The translations under genes and the position numbers were made by a program. The notes below the pieces were generated by a model, which did no database searches, had not been told where the DNA came from, and saw only the letters and a program-made list of their open reading frames with translations. A DNA stretch of 64,000 bases, taken from Allorhizobium ampelinum S4. Lineage in GTDB: Bacteria > Pseudomonadota > Alphaproteobacteria > Rhizobiales > Rhizobiaceae. How positions within the stretch are numbered: the stretch's first letter is position 1; the number at the start of each line of letters is the position of its first letter. Location of the stretch: NCBI RefSeq assembly GCF_000016285.1, contig NC_011989.1, forward strand, positions 933,001 through 997,000. The letters run 5' to 3'. Positions 8,615-18,184 of this stretch are shown here, piece by piece.

Positions 8615-10411
8615 CTATGGCTTGCGCGGGGCGCCGGGTACGAAACCGGTCATGGTGGTTTCCTGTTTGGCATTCCCCCATGACGTATTTGTCTTCGTAC
8701 CCACCACTTGCTGGGCATTGCGCAGATGGGCGCGCAGCACCTCGTCGCGCGGGCCAAAAGCGGTGCGGGCGCCATGGTCCATGATCAGCACCAGGTCGCA
8801 TTCCTCAATCGCCGCCGGGCGATGCGCCATGATCACGGCAGCGCCGCCACTGGCCTTGAGGGCGCGGATGGCCATGTTCAGCGCCACGGAGCCTTCGGCA
8901 TCCAGATTGGAATTCGGCTCGTCCAGAATGAGCAGGACCGGATCGCCGTAGAGCGCGCGGGCAAGGCCGATGCGCTGCTTCTGCCCACCGGAAAGCCGCT
9001 GGCCGGTGGCGGGCAGGGGGGTGTCGTAACCCTGTGGCAGTTTCAGGATCATCTCATGGGCCGCAGCCTTGCGGGCGGCGGCAATCACCTTGTCCGGGTC
9101 GGGATCGGCGGTGAGGCGGGCGATGTTTTCGGCAATCGTCCCTTCAAACAGCACCACGTCCTGCGGCAGATAGCCGACATGGTCGGCCAGCCCGTCTGGG
9201 CCGTATTGGTCCAGAGCGGCGCCGTCCAGCCGGATCTTGCCCGCCATCGGCTGCCAGACACCGGTCAGCAGCCGGGCAAGGGTCGATTTGCCGGAACCAC
9301 TGGGGCCGATCACGCCCAGCGCATGGCCAGGGCCAAGCTCGAAACTCATCATCCGCAGCGTCGCCACGCTTTCGCCGGGCGGTACGGCGGTAACCTGCTG
9401 AACCTGCAAAATGGCACGGGGCCTCGGCAGGGTGGTGCGGCTGTCTTCCTCGGGAATCTGCTCCAGCAGGGTTGAGAGATTGCGCCAGCCTTCCTGCGCC
9501 CGCTGCATTAGTCCCCATTGGGAAATGGCCGTCTCAATCGGTGCCAGCGCCCGGCCGATCAGGATTGATCCGGCAATCATCGCGCCAGCCTTGATTTCGC
9601 CGCGCAGCACCAGCCAGGCACCCAGCGCCAGAATGGCCGATTGCAGGAAGATCCGGAAGGTTTTGGACACGGCTGTGTAAAAGCCATTGGCATCCGAATA
9701 GGCAATGCTGGCGGCGAGCGCCGTGTGGCGCGTCGCCTGCCAGCGGGTCGCCGCACTCTTGCGCATGCCCAAGGCCTTGACCGTTTCGGCGTCACGAGCC
9801 AGCGCCATGGTCATCTCGTCGCTGATCCGGCTGGCATCCGCAGCTTTTGCCTGGATGCGCTTGGTGCCGCGCTGGTTCAGCAGTGTCAGCGCGATCAGCA
9901 CCAGCCCACCCGCCAGCGCCAGATAGCCCATCCAGGGATGGAAAACGAAGATCACGAACAGGAAAACCGGCGTCCATGGAATGTCAAAAACCGCAAAAAT
10001 CGCCGAGGACGCCAGCATTTTTTGCAGGGCGTCCAGATCGCGCATGCCGCGTGGACCGGCAACGCCCTTCGATGCCAGTGCGGATCGATCGAGCAGGGCA
10101 CGAAACACCCTGATGTCGAATTCGCTCTGGAGCCGTGCCCCGATCCGGGCGGCGATGCGTGACCGGACGTGGTCGAGAATGCCCATGATCGCATAGAGCA
10201 GAATGACCAGCAGAAACAGGACCAGAAGCGTCGCCTCAGAGCGCGCCGCCAGCACCCGGTCATAGACCTGAAGCATGAACAAGGGTCCGGTCAGGACCAG
10301 AAGGTTGACGAAGAAACTGAACAGGGCAATGGACAGGAAGCCCGCCTTGCTGCGCGCCAGGGCTGCCTGTAACTCCTCGACGCCGCCGCGCGTGGTCTTA
10401 CTCCGGCTCAT
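8615..10411 (-). CDS. Type I secretion ABC transporter, fused permease-ATPase (PrsD-like)
   Basis: This inner-membrane protein energises export of unprocessed protein substrates with a C-terminal signal. About six membrane helices occupy residues 25-300, followed by the nucleotide-binding domain with Walker A GPSGSGKST near residue 368, the signature LSGGQKQRIGLARALYG, Walker B LLILDEPNSNLD and the switch histidine in MAHRP. There is no N-terminal C39 peptidase domain, which fits PrsD/AprD exporters rather than bacteriocin processors. I use the ATG at 10411; a GTG at 10465 would add 18 residues. The adaptor gene follows directly downstream. A 420-base leader region separates it from tRNA-Pro. 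Confidence 0.9.
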   Translation of the reverse strand: MSRSKTTRGGVEELQAALARSKAGFLSIALFSFFVNLLVLTGPLFMLQVYDRVLAARSEATLLVLFLLVILLYAIMGILDHVRSRIAARIGARLQSEFDIRVFRALLDRSALASKGVAGPRGMRDLDALQKMLASSAIFAVFDIPWTPVFLFVIFVFHPWMGYLALAGGLVLIALTLLNQRGTKRIQAKAADASRISDEMTMALARDAETVKALGMRKSAATRWQATRHTALAASIAYSDANGFYTAVSKTFRIFLQSAILALGAWLVLRGEIKAGAMIAGSILIGRALAPIETAISQWGLMQRAQEGWRNLSTLLEQIPEEDSRTTLPRPRAILQVQQVTAVPPGESVATLRMMSFELGPGHALGVIGPSGSGKSTLARLLTGVWQPMAGKIRLDGAALDQYGPDGLADHVGYLPQDVVLFEGTIAENIARLTADPDPDKVIAAARKAAAHEMILKLPQGYDTPLPATGQRLSGGQKQRIGLARALYGDPVLLILDEPNSNLDAEGSVALNMAIRALKASGGAAVIMAHRPAAIEECDLVLIMDHGARTAFGPRDEVLRAHLRNAQQVVGTKTNTSWGNAKQETTMTGFVPGAPRKP

Positions 10412-10646
10412 GAATAGTTCTTGATCATTGAAAACCCCTGAATCGGAGCCCGACAGAATAGCCACCCCTGGCTGAGACCTGTCCGGCCTCTTTACCGACC
10501 CCCTTAAATGGGAGTGGTTTTAGAAATAATGCAGAAAAAACATATTATTATGACGACAGTTGGTAACCCTTCTGAGGTCACGGTCTGCAACTCAGCCTTT
10601 TAGGTCTTTATGGCAATCTTCTCGTTAAGGTACAATTCCCTCCACC

Positions 10647-10672
10647 ATGCAGGATTTAAAAAAATCCTGCAT
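10647..10672. terminator. Hairpin with 11-base perfect arms in the spacer upstream of the exporter operon
   Basis: ATGCAGGATTT and its complement flank a four-base A loop, with a T-rich tract about 7 bases beyond on the + strand. It lies in the otherwise gene-free stretch 10412-10833 between the exporter operon and tRNA-Pro. It could end a short + transcript or be a regulatory site for the exporter; I see no gene in this interval that I can support. Confidence 0.45.
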
Positions 10673-10833
10673 ATTACAATTTTTTCGGCCAGTCCCGGAT
10701 ACAGGAACTTCGGGCCCTTGACTGCGCAGCCAGTTAAAAACGGTCATGAAATAACATCGTATAGGATGATACCACGAGAAGCAGGGGCTTTAAATATTGA
10801 GGAGGAAACAGCCTTCGGGAAAAGCCTTTGACC

Positions 10834-10910
10834 TGGTCGGAGTGGAGTGATTCGAACACTCGACCCCCACGTCCCGAACGTGGTGCGCTACCAGACTGCG
10901 CTACACTCCG
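10834..10910 (-). tRNA. tRNA-Pro (CGG anticodon)
   Basis: Read on the minus strand, the sequence folds as a full cloverleaf of 77 nucleotides. The acceptor stem pairs CGGAGTG with CACTCCG. The anticodon stem CCACG/CGTGG holds the loop TTCGGGA with anticodon CGG, and the T loop is GTTCGAAT. The terminal CCA is encoded at 10834-10836. The gene stands alone. Confidence 0.96.
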
Positions 10911-11209
10911 TGACCAGTGGCGCTCGTATAAACCAGGGTTTCACAATAGACAAGCGGGCGGCTTCAAAAAAATCATGGCTTTTCAACAGGGGCAAGAATG
11001 CCGCAAGCAGAGGGTGCCGCGTGCCTTGAATGGCTGCAGTAAGATTGAGTTAATACATTGTATTTAAATAATAATATTATCTTGTGTCAATTTCGGCTCG
11101 TGGTGTTTCAATGTTGCCGTTTTGAAACAAGTTGACGTGAGCGAGAAACTTGGTGATTTCCAATTTCAGGTTTTGGGGATAAAGGCGAAAGACAAAGTGG
11201 CACAGGGAT

Positions 11210-11250
11210 GGCCGGGGCAGGGCTCTGCCCGGCCGGGCCGCTTGAAGCGG
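11210..11250 (+). promoter_or_regulatory. Two GC-rich hairpins in the leader of the lipoprotein gene
   Basis: The first hairpin pairs GGCCGGGGCAG (11210-11220) with CTGCCCGGCC (11225-11234) with one bulged G. The second pairs CCGCTT with AAGCGG (11238-11250). Both lie just upstream of an AAGGGAC ribosome binding site for the gene starting at 11270, so they could act in the untranslated leader. The rest of 10911-11209 is AT-rich and shows no gene I can support. Confidence 0.35.
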
Positions 11251-11269
11251 GTTACCAAGGGACAGAATT

Positions 11270-11686
11270 ATGAATTTTCGGATCATGCTGACGGCTGGCT
11301 TGGCGCTGGCGCTGGCTGGATGTACCACGACATCGGGTGTCATGCCTGTACAGAAGAAAAACCTGGTGGAAGAGCGCTGGGTCGGCCAACCGGCGGGCGC
11401 CTTCTTTGCCAAGTTCGGACCACCGATCAACGACGAACAGGCTGGCGGTGCCACCGTCTATAGCTGGCGCGGCGGCTTCAGAACCCGCACGGTCGCTCCG
11501 ACCTATGCACAAACGCCCGATGGCAAGCGCGGCAAGGTCACCAAGGCCGGGCGCACCGAGTATCTGCGCTGTGAAGTGCGCGTCACGGTCTCTCCGGATT
11601 ATGTCATCCGTGCGATCAAGCCTGTTATCGACAGGCCTGTCGAAAGCGGCAAGACCTGGTGCGAAGAGTTTCTGGGCGGCGCATAA
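11270..11686 (+). CDS. Hypothetical small lipoprotein
   Basis: The 138-residue product starts with a lipoprotein signal peptide whose lipobox LAGC places the acylated cysteine at residue 18. The mature part contains a WVGQPAGAFFAKFGPP stretch near residue 37, followed by a Y-W-RGG segment and two cysteines (about residues 100 and 131) that could form a disulfide. The opening resembles SmpA/BamE-like small lipoproteins, where a G-x-P pattern is common, but I cannot assign it to that family. The start is supported by an AAGGGAC site. A clear terminator follows at 11781, so this is probably a single-gene transcript. Function unknown; localisation to the outer or inner membrane leaflet is inferred from the lipobox. 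Confidence 0.75.
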   Translation: MNFRIMLTAGLALALAGCTTTSGVMPVQKKNLVEERWVGQPAGAFFAKFGPPINDEQAGGATVYSWRGGFRTRTVAPTYAQTPDGKRGKVTKAGRTEYLRCEVRVTVSPDYVIRAIKPVIDRPVESGKTWCEEFLGGA

Positions 11687-11780
11687 TGCGGTGATCCACG
11701 TGATGAGGGGCCGCGCAAACGTCAGTTGACGGTGCTCGGTTTTCGAAACCGTGTCTTCTAAAGCGCACGAAGATGGATGA

Positions 11781-11812
11781 AGGCGAGGTTGTCAGGCGAC
11801 CTCGCCTTTTTT
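11781..11812 (+). terminator. Rho-independent terminator after the lipoprotein gene
   Basis: AGGCGAGGT pairs perfectly with ACCTCGCCT across a nine-base loop and is followed by six T residues. It lies 95 bases beyond the lipoprotein stop codon. Confidence 0.85.
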
Positions 11813-12191
11813 GGTGGGGGCGGCGTGTAGAGATTCGTGTTTTCACGCACAGACCTGCTCAAAATGGGTTTCTTTGGAAATCTGGCCTTGCGCCGGCGGC
11901 AAAACTGCGTCCCAGCGACCGGTTTTCAATACCTGTTAGTCGAATATTTCCACGGTCTGGGTGAGGCGGGATTTTTCGTTGCGGGTATGACTTCGACCTT
12001 TCGAATTTACCCAACCTATTTTAGGGAAATATTAAATCTTAATTGTGCTATATGAAATCTATCGTTAAAACACCCATGATGGGTGGCCTGTCGCACTCTT
12101 GCCAAGCCAAGAAAGCAGCGTCAGGTTCGTGAGAGCTTGCCTCTCCCTCTGTTCCTTCCCCACCCCCATCAGTTTTAAGAGGCGAGGCATA
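11813..12191. other. Gene-free leader region of the chemoreceptor
   Basis: No supported gene. The stretch becomes AT-rich toward 12000-12070 and contains a short palindrome CACCCATGATGGGTG at about 12070-12085. It probably holds the promoter of the chemoreceptor gene starting at 12192. Confidence 0.5.
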
Positions 12192-14165
12192 ATGTCTTTT
12201 TTAGCCAATGCGAGCATTCGCACGAAAATTCTGTCGCTCATTGTCCCGGCCTGCATGATCGGCGTCGGCGGGCTGGGCTACGCGGCCAGTAGTTATAAGT
12301 CCACGGATACCGAATATTCTGATTTCATCGCAACCGACAGTATCGCGGCAAGCCAGATGTATCGGACAACGACCTCTCTGCTGGCGATGGGATACGGCGC
12401 CTATCAGCTTATCGCATACGACGTTGGTTCACTCGATGTGGCTACCGTCAAGGCAGCCTATGCAGATGCGGTTTCGACCGTATTCAAGCGTCTGGATGCT
12501 GCCAAGGCGCTTGTGCCCGAGCTGTCAGGTGATATCGACCAGTTTGCCAGCCGCGCCCGCGATATTCAGGCCCTGACCGACAAGGCGGTTCAATTGGTTG
12601 CCGATGGAAAGCGCGATGAAGCCAGAGCTCTTCTCGTCAAGGCGGATCCATTGATTGCCAAATGGCGTGACGATCTTCGCGACTGGAATAACACCAATAC
12701 GACGGCCCTCCTGAAAAAAAGTGATGCACTGACCGACCAGACGAATTCAACCATCCTGACGTCATTGACCATTGTCGGCAGCGTTATGCTTATGGCCATC
12801 ATCCTGGCTCTGTTCGTCACCTCGCGTGGCATTATCGGTCCGATCGATAAGCTTCGCAGCCGGATGATAGCGCTGGCAAACGGTGAAACGCAGCAGGAAA
12901 TACCAGGCCTGGCGCGCAAGGATGAGGTTGGTCAGATGGCTGCCGCTGTCGGCGTGTTCCGCGACAATGCCGTCGAGCGCGCCCGTCTGGAGCAGGAAAC
13001 CGCGGCCAATCGCAGCCTCTCGGAAAAAGAGCGTCTGGAGCGCGAGGAGCAAAAGGCCAGGGAAGCGGCGGATATCCAATTTGCGGTCGACAATCTGGCA
13101 AACGGGCTTTCGCATCTGTCCGATGGCGACGTCTCCTATCGGATCGGCCAGCCTTTCGTCGCCCATCTGGATGGCGTGCGCGCCAGCTTCAACAGCTCGG
13201 CTGAAAAATTGCAGGAAGCGCTGACCCATGTCGCCCAGAATGCTAGCGCTATCGATGCGGGTGCCAATGAAATAAAGTCGGCAGCTGATGATCTGGCCAA
13301 GCGGACTGAACAGCAGGCAGCTTCCGTCGAGGAAACGGCCGCAGCCCTGGAACAAATCACCACCACGGTGAAGGATTCGACCCGTCGTGCCCAGGAAGCG
13401 GGAACCCTGGTTTCGCGCACCAAGGCCGGCGCAGAGCAATCCGGTGAAGTGGTGCGCCGTGCCGTGATCGCCATGGAACAGATCGAAAAGTCATCGGCTG
13501 AGATTTCCAACATCATCAGCGTCATCGATGAAATCGCCTTCCAGACCAATCTTCTGGCGCTGAATGCCGGTGTCGAGGCAGCGCGTGCCGGTGAAGCTGG
13601 CAAGGGCTTCGCAGTCGTTGCCCAGGAAGTGCGCGAGCTTGCCCAGCGTTCCGCCAATGCGGCAAAGGACATCAAGGCGCTGATCACCACCTCCAACAGC
13701 CAGGTCCAGTCCGGTGTGCAGCTGGTGGGTGAAACTGGTACCGCACTGCAAACCATGGTGGCCGAAGTGCAGGAAATTAACCGGCATGTCAGCGCTATCG
13801 TCGAGGCGGCCCACGAACAGTCTTCCGGTCTCCAGCAGATCAATACCGCTGTGAACCAGATGGACCAGGATACCCAGAAGAACGCGGCAATGGTGGAGGA
13901 ATCCACGGCTGCAAGCCACGGCCTGGCAAGAGAAGTCGCCTCGCTGAACCAGTTGCTGTCGCAATTCAAGCTGTCTGGCGGCGGGCAAAGTGGGTTTAAT
14001 TCTGGATCGGCCTATGCCGCCCCGGTTCGTCCCGCCCCCATTCATCCCGCACAGGCTCCGGTGGCTTCACCCGCCCGTGCGCTTGGCCGCAAGATCGCCA
14101 GTGCCTTTTCCGGCAAATCGTCAGCGACGGCTGCTGCTTCCGATCAGTCCTGGGAAGAGTTCTGA
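12192..14165 (+). CDS. Methyl-accepting chemotaxis protein
   Basis: The 657-residue receptor has a membrane helix at about residues 13-33, a periplasmic four-helix-type sensor domain to about 195, a second helix near 197-218, a HAMP domain to about 270, a second HAMP-like stretch near 305-355, and the conserved signalling domain with the hairpin tip [24 protein letters not shown]. It ends in SWEEF, which resembles the NWETF-type docking peptide for CheR and CheB. It relays an extracellular signal to CheA. The start at 12192 gives a normal cytoplasmic N-terminus; an upstream in-frame ATG at 12099 would add 31 unlikely residues. No chemotaxis operon is nearby, so it is an orphan receptor. The ligand is unknown. 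Confidence 0.93.
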   Translation: MSFLANASIRTKILSLIVPACMIGVGGLGYAASSYKSTDTEYSDFIATDSIAASQMYRTTTSLLAMGYGAYQLIAYDVGSLDVATVKAAYADAVSTVFKRLDAAKALVPELSGDIDQFASRARDIQALTDKAVQLVADGKRDEARALLVKADPLIAKWRDDLRDWNNTNTTALLKKSDALTDQTNSTILTSLTIVGSVMLMAIILALFVTSRGIIGPIDKLRSRMIALANGETQQEIPGLARKDEVGQMAAAVGVFRDNAVERARLEQETAANRSLSEKERLEREEQKAREAADIQFAVDNLANGLSHLSDGDVSYRIGQPFVAHLDGVRASFNSSAEKLQEALTHVAQNASAIDAGANEIKSAADDLAKRTEQQAASVEETAAALEQITTTVKDSTRRAQEAGTLVSRTKAGAEQSGEVVRRAVIAMEQIEKSSAEISNIISVIDEIAFQTNLLALNAGVEAARAGEAGKGFAVVAQEVRELAQRSANAAKDIKALITTSNSQVQSGVQLVGETGTALQTMVAEVQEINRHVSAIVEAAHEQSSGLQQINTAVNQMDQDTQKNAAMVEESTAASHGLAREVASLNQLLSQFKLSGGGQSGFNSGSAYAAPVRPAPIHPAQAPVASPARALGRKIASAFSGKSSATAAASDQSWEEF

Positions 14166-14251
14166 GGCTATGGTTTGCCAGACTGCTGAGCAGTTGCAGG
14201 CGCAGTAACTGCAACGCTTAAAGGGGAGATTCCCTTGTTATCAAGGATATT

Positions 14252-14282
14252 ACGCCGGGAAGCCTTGCTTTCCGGCGTTTTA
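14252..14282 (+). terminator. Terminator after the chemoreceptor gene
   Basis: ACGCCGGGA pairs with TTTCCGGCGT with one G-T pair, around an eight-base loop, followed by a T-rich run. The following 14283-14608 contains no gene I can support and precedes cysH. Confidence 0.75.
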
Positions 14283-14608
14283 GTTTGGCCGACATTTTAG
14301 TTTGGAATGAGCCGGAGCGGCAGCCACAAAGGCAAGAGAGGAACGGGGCAGGGGTACAATGAAGAGGCGGCAGGAATTGCGCCATATCTTTGGCTTTGAG
14401 TGATATTTGCTCCGCATTGGCGGCAGCATAAAAGGCAATTCCTGTCTTTTAGCGATAAAAACATCGATACTTGGCCAAATGACAGGCTTATGCCGGGTGC
14501 AGCCAGGATATGCCAAGCGCAGCCGTTGGGAGTGGGCCTTGGTCGGACATTCAGTAGGCCCGCTAGGAAATTACCCTCTGGGAAATCGCCCTCTAGGAAT
14601 TAGAACGA

Positions 14609-15358
14609 ATGACATCGCAATCCAATCCTCAGGCCGTTGCCACCCTGGACGCGGCTCTCGCTGATCTTGATCTCACCGCCCGTCTGCGTCTTGTTCAGGA
14701 GCTTGGTGGCCGGTCGGTGTTCACCACGAGCCTCGGTCTTGAGGATCAGGTGATTACGGCGGCAATCGGCCTTGCCGGTCTTTCCATTGAGGTTGCAACC
14801 TTGCAGACCGGTCGCCTGTTCAAGGAAACCCTTGATCTGATCGCCGAGACTGAAGAGCGTTTCGGCCTTTCCATCACGCAATATGCGCCCGATCAGGACG
14901 ATATTGACGCGTATGCGGCAAAATATGGCTTGAACGGCTTTTACGAAAGCGTCGAAGCGCGTCATGCCTGCTGTCATGTGCGCAAGCTTGTTCCTCTGGC
15001 GCGGGCGCTGCAAGGTGCTTCTGTCTGGGTTACGGGCCTGCGCCGCAGCCAGTCCGGCAATCGCGCCACCACGCCGTTCGCCGAATATGATGCGGAGCGC
15101 AACCTGATCAAGATCAACCCGCTGGCCGATTGGTCGCTGGACGATATCAACGCCTATGTGGAAAAGCAGGTCGTGCCGATCAATCCGCTGCATGCGCGTG
15201 GCTATCCCTCGATTGGCTGTGAACCCTGCACCCGTGCGATCAAGCCGGGCGAGCCCGAGCGGGCCGGCCGCTGGTGGTGGGAAAACGACGAGAAGCGCGA
15301 ATGCGGCCTGCATGTGCCGGACGCTGCCATCCCATCGCTGAATTCCAGTTCCCTTTAA
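14609..15358 (+). CDS. cysH: Assimilatory adenylyl-sulfate (APS) reductase
   Basis: This enzyme reduces activated sulfate to sulfite using thioredoxin. The 249-residue sequence carries the two cysteine pairs that bind a [4Fe-4S] cluster, C121-C122 in ACCHVRK and C204/C207 in GCEPCTR. The catalytic cysteine C232 lies in ECGLH. The cluster cysteines mark it as an APS reductase, as expected in rhizobia, rather than a PAPS reductase of the enterobacterial type. That agrees with the lack of an APS kinase domain in the downstream cysN. The start at 14609 has an AGGA site 8 bases upstream. cysD follows 82 bases downstream on the same strand, so cysH-cysD-cysN are likely one transcript. Confidence 0.95.
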   Translation: MTSQSNPQAVATLDAALADLDLTARLRLVQELGGRSVFTTSLGLEDQVITAAIGLAGLSIEVATLQTGRLFKETLDLIAETEERFGLSITQYAPDQDDIDAYAAKYGLNGFYESVEARHACCHVRKLVPLARALQGASVWVTGLRRSQSGNRATTPFAEYDAERNLIKINPLADWSLDDINAYVEKQVVPINPLHARGYPSIGCEPCTRAIKPGEPERAGRWWWENDEKRECGLHVPDAAIPSLNSSSL

Positions 15359-15440
15359 CAGCCGCTTTCTGGGTTTTTGGCGAGGTTTTTCCCGTTCAAG
15401 GCTAGCCAAGACCAGTCATCGGCAACTAGGAATATGTTTT

Positions 15441-16472
15441 ATGTCCGTACAGAGCCTGCCCCCGCAGCCGTCCTCGCAGCCCGCATCTGGGCCGCACGCA
15501 TCTGGAAATCAAGTCATGCATCTGCACCAGTCCGAGTTTGATCCGCATTCCAAGGAGGTCGTGGCGCGTGCGCCGCTCGATCCGCATTTGAAGGCGCTGG
15601 AAAACGAGGCGATCCATATTTTCCGCGAAGTGGCCGGCGAGTTCGACAATCCGGTGATGCTCTATTCGATCGGCAAGGATTCCTCCGTGCTGCTGCACTT
15701 GGCGCGCAAGGCCTTCTATCCGGGCCGGGTGCCGTTTCCGCTGCTGCATATCGATACTGGCTGGAAGTTCAAGGAAATGATCGCCTTCCGCGACGAGATG
15801 GCGAAGCGCTATGATCTGGATCTGGTCGTCCATACCAATCCGCGTGGCAAGACCGAAGGTGTCACACCCTTTTCCCATGGTTCGGCGCTCTATACCGACA
15901 TCATGAAGACCGAGGCGCTGCGCCAGGCGCTGGACGCCGGTAAATATGACGCTGCCTTCGGTGGTGCACGTCGCGATGAGGAAGCCTCGCGGGCCAAGGA
16001 GCGGATCTATTCCTTCCGCACGCCTGACCATAAATGGGACCCGCGCAATCAGCGTCCGGAACTGTGGAATGTCTATAATGGCATGATCCGCCGGGGTGAA
16101 AGCGTGCGGGCCTTCCCGCTGTCCAACTGGACGGAAGTCGATATCTGGCGCTATATTCAGGCGGAAAACATTCCGCTGGTGCCGCTGTATTTCGCCGAAA
16201 AGCGGCCCTTCATTGAGCGCGATGGCATGATGATCCTGGCCGAAGACGAGCGGCTGGAACTGCTGCCGGGCGAAAAGGTGCAGCATGGATCGATCCGCTT
16301 CCGCACGCTCGGCTGCTTCCCGCTGACCGGCGCGCTCCGATCCGAGGCCCGGACCTTGGATGACGTGATTGCCGAACTGGAAATTGCGACCGTCTCCGAG
16401 CGTCAGGGTCGCGCTATCGACCGTGACCAGTCCGGATCGATGGAAAAGAAGAAACGCGAAGGATATTTCTGA
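15441..16472 (+). CDS. cysD: Sulfate adenylyltransferase subunit 2
   Basis: CysD is the catalytic, PP-loop subunit of ATP sulfurylase, which makes APS from sulfate and ATP with help from the GTPase CysN. The PP-loop motif SIGKDSS is at residues 76-82. The C-terminal stretch contains the conserved [13 protein letters not shown] and ends in KKKREGYF, as in other CysD proteins. At 343 residues it is about 25-40 longer at the N-terminus than the enterobacterial form; the internal ATG at codon 26 is an alternative start. Its stop codon is separated by only one base from the start of cysN, showing tight coupling of the two subunits. Confidence 0.95.
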   Translation: MSVQSLPPQPSSQPASGPHASGNQVMHLHQSEFDPHSKEVVARAPLDPHLKALENEAIHIFREVAGEFDNPVMLYSIGKDSSVLLHLARKAFYPGRVPFPLLHIDTGWKFKEMIAFRDEMAKRYDLDLVVHTNPRGKTEGVTPFSHGSALYTDIMKTEALRQALDAGKYDAAFGGARRDEEASRAKERIYSFRTPDHKWDPRNQRPELWNVYNGMIRRGESVRAFPLSNWTEVDIWRYIQAENIPLVPLYFAEKRPFIERDGMMILAEDERLELLPGEKVQHGSIRFRTLGCFPLTGALRSEARTLDDVIAELEIATVSERQGRAIDRDQSGSMEKKKREGYF

Positions 16473-16473
16473 G

Positions 16474-18012
16474 ATGACCGCAAGCGCAACCGCACTCGCC
16501 GCCAATCTGGCGTCCACATCGGATTTTTCCTCCAAAGAATCGTCGCAGGGGCTTTCCTTGGCAAATGCTGTTCCTCAGTCCGAAGCGGCCTATACCGGTC
16601 GTGATTCCCGGCCCTTGCGCTTGATCACCTGTGGTTCGGTCGATGACGGCAAATCGACGCTGATCGGTCGGTTGCTGTGGGATACCAAGGCGGTCAAGGA
16701 AGACCAGGCGGCAACGCTGCGACGCGATAGCGGCAAGCAGAACGATCTTGGCCTGCCGGATTTCGCATTGCTGCTCGACGGTCTTCAGGCGGAACGCGAA
16801 CAGGGCATCACCATCGATGTCGCCTATCGTTATTTCGCCACCGACAAGCGCTCCTTCATCGTCGCCGACACGCCCGGCCATGAGCAATATACCCGCAATA
16901 TGGCAACCGGTGCCTCGACTGCCGATCTCGCCGTGCTGCTGGTCGATGCCCGCGCCGGTATTCTGGAGCAGACCCGTCGCCATGCGACGATTGCATCCTT
17001 GATGGGCATCAAGCAATTCGTGCTGGCCGTCAACAAGATCGACCTGACCAATTACGACAAGGCTGGTTTCGACGCCATCGTCCAGGAATTCAAGGACATC
17101 GCCTTGACGCTCGGCGTGCGCCAGACCACCGCCATTCCGATGTCGGCGCTGAAGGGCGAAAATGTCGTCTATTCCGGCCAGGAGCCAATGCCCTGGTATG
17201 ACGGCCCGACGCTGGTGGAAGCGCTGGAACGCGCCACCTCGCGCTCGGCACAATCGACAGGCTTCCGCCTGCCGGTGCAGCGTGTTTCGCGTCCGGGTGA
17301 AAGCTTTCGCGGCTATCAGGGGACGGTGGCCGGTGGCGCGGTCAAGCCGGGCGATAGCGTCGCCATCCTGCCTTCGGGTGCCATTGCCAATGTCAAGCAG
17401 ATCGTCACCTTCGATCTGGTGCGCAACGCGGCTGTGGCTGGCGATGCCATTACCCTGGTGCTCGACCGGCAGGTGGATGTGTCGCGCGGTGACATGATCG
17501 TCTCGCTCGATGCCGAGCCACAGGTTGGCCTCGCCTTCGATGCGCAATTGGTGGCTTTGCAGCCGGACGGCATCCTGCCCAACAAGCGCTACTGGCTGAA
17601 AAGCGGCTCGCGCCGCCAGCGCGTCCAGGTCAAGCCAGTTCAGCAACTGGATCTGAAAAACGGCAAATGGGGTCCGGCGGAAAGCCTGGCCATGAACGCC
17701 ATCGGCAAGGTGCATCTGGCCTTCGACGAAAAGGCGGTGTTTGACCCCTATGAGCAGAACCGCTCGACCGGCGCCTTCATCCTGATCGACCCAGACACCA
17801 ACAACACGGTGGCTGGTGGTATGATCACCGCCAAGCGCTCGGATGTCGATGGCCTGAACTCCGGCGAAGCCCGCGTGCTGCTGTCGCTGCCCGCCGACCT
17901 CGCCGACCAACTCATGGCCACCGAACTGCTGGCCGCCCGCCGCGACGAAGTGGAACTGCGCCGCGTGACGACCGCCAAGGCGCGGGACTTGCTGGACGGG
18001 ATTGAAGGGTAA
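16474..18012 (+). CDS. cysN: Sulfate adenylyltransferase subunit 1 (GTPase, no APS kinase domain)
   Basis: CysN hydrolyses GTP to drive APS formation by CysD. The 512-residue protein has the elongation-factor-like G domain: P-loop GSVDDGKST near residue 53, DTPGHEQY near 132 and NKID near 187. EF-Tu-like barrels follow. It ends around residue 510, whereas rhizobial NodQ/CysNC fusions of about 640 residues carry a C-terminal APS kinase. The missing domain is consistent with an APS-reducing pathway that does not need PAPS. The start at 16474 is one base after the cysD stop; an upstream in-frame start inside cysD is not supported. A terminator follows at 18052. Confidence 0.95.
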   Translation: MTASATALAANLASTSDFSSKESSQGLSLANAVPQSEAAYTGRDSRPLRLITCGSVDDGKSTLIGRLLWDTKAVKEDQAATLRRDSGKQNDLGLPDFALLLDGLQAEREQGITIDVAYRYFATDKRSFIVADTPGHEQYTRNMATGASTADLAVLLVDARAGILEQTRRHATIASLMGIKQFVLAVNKIDLTNYDKAGFDAIVQEFKDIALTLGVRQTTAIPMSALKGENVVYSGQEPMPWYDGPTLVEALERATSRSAQSTGFRLPVQRVSRPGESFRGYQGTVAGGAVKPGDSVAILPSGAIANVKQIVTFDLVRNAAVAGDAITLVLDRQVDVSRGDMIVSLDAEPQVGLAFDAQLVALQPDGILPNKRYWLKSGSRRQRVQVKPVQQLDLKNGKWGPAESLAMNAIGKVHLAFDEKAVFDPYEQNRSTGAFILIDPDTNNTVAGGMITAKRSDVDGLNSGEARVLLSLPADLADQLMATELLAARRDEVELRRVTTAKARDLLDGIEG

Positions 18013-18051
18013 TTCTCATCGGCTGTGATTGGCTGGTGACCCGATGAATTG

Positions 18052-18087
18052 AAGCCGTCATGCGTTTCAACGCATGACGGCTTTTGT
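18052..18087 (+). terminator. Rho-independent terminator of the cysHDN unit
   Basis: A 13-base arm starting AAGCCGTCATGCG (18052-18064) pairs perfectly with 18071-18083 and is followed by a T run. It lies 40 bases after the cysN stop. Confidence 0.88.
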
Positions 18088-18148
18088 TTTTGGTTCGAGA
18101 CTTTCATCGACCGTGACGTAAAATCATGATTTCGCGATACGAATATGT

Positions 18149-18175
18149 GATCGGGGCCGAAGGCCGGCCCCGATC
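18149..18175 (-). terminator. Hairpin downstream of the nitrilase-fold gene
   Basis: GATCGGGGCC (18149-18158) pairs perfectly with GGCCCCGATC (18166-18175). It begins 10 bases beyond the stop codon of the minus-strand gene at 18185. The T run is weak, so its terminator role is likely but not certain. Confidence 0.6.
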
Positions 18176-18184
18176 ATTCATTCC

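Noticed and set aside
10610..10831. Short plus-strand ORF next to tRNA-Pro
   Set aside because: No ribosome site, overlaps the hairpin at 10647, no recognisable product.
16414..17910. Long minus-strand ORF of 498 codons across cysN
   Set aside because: It is antisense to a well-defined cysN with intact GTPase motifs; composition reflects codon bias on the opposite strand.
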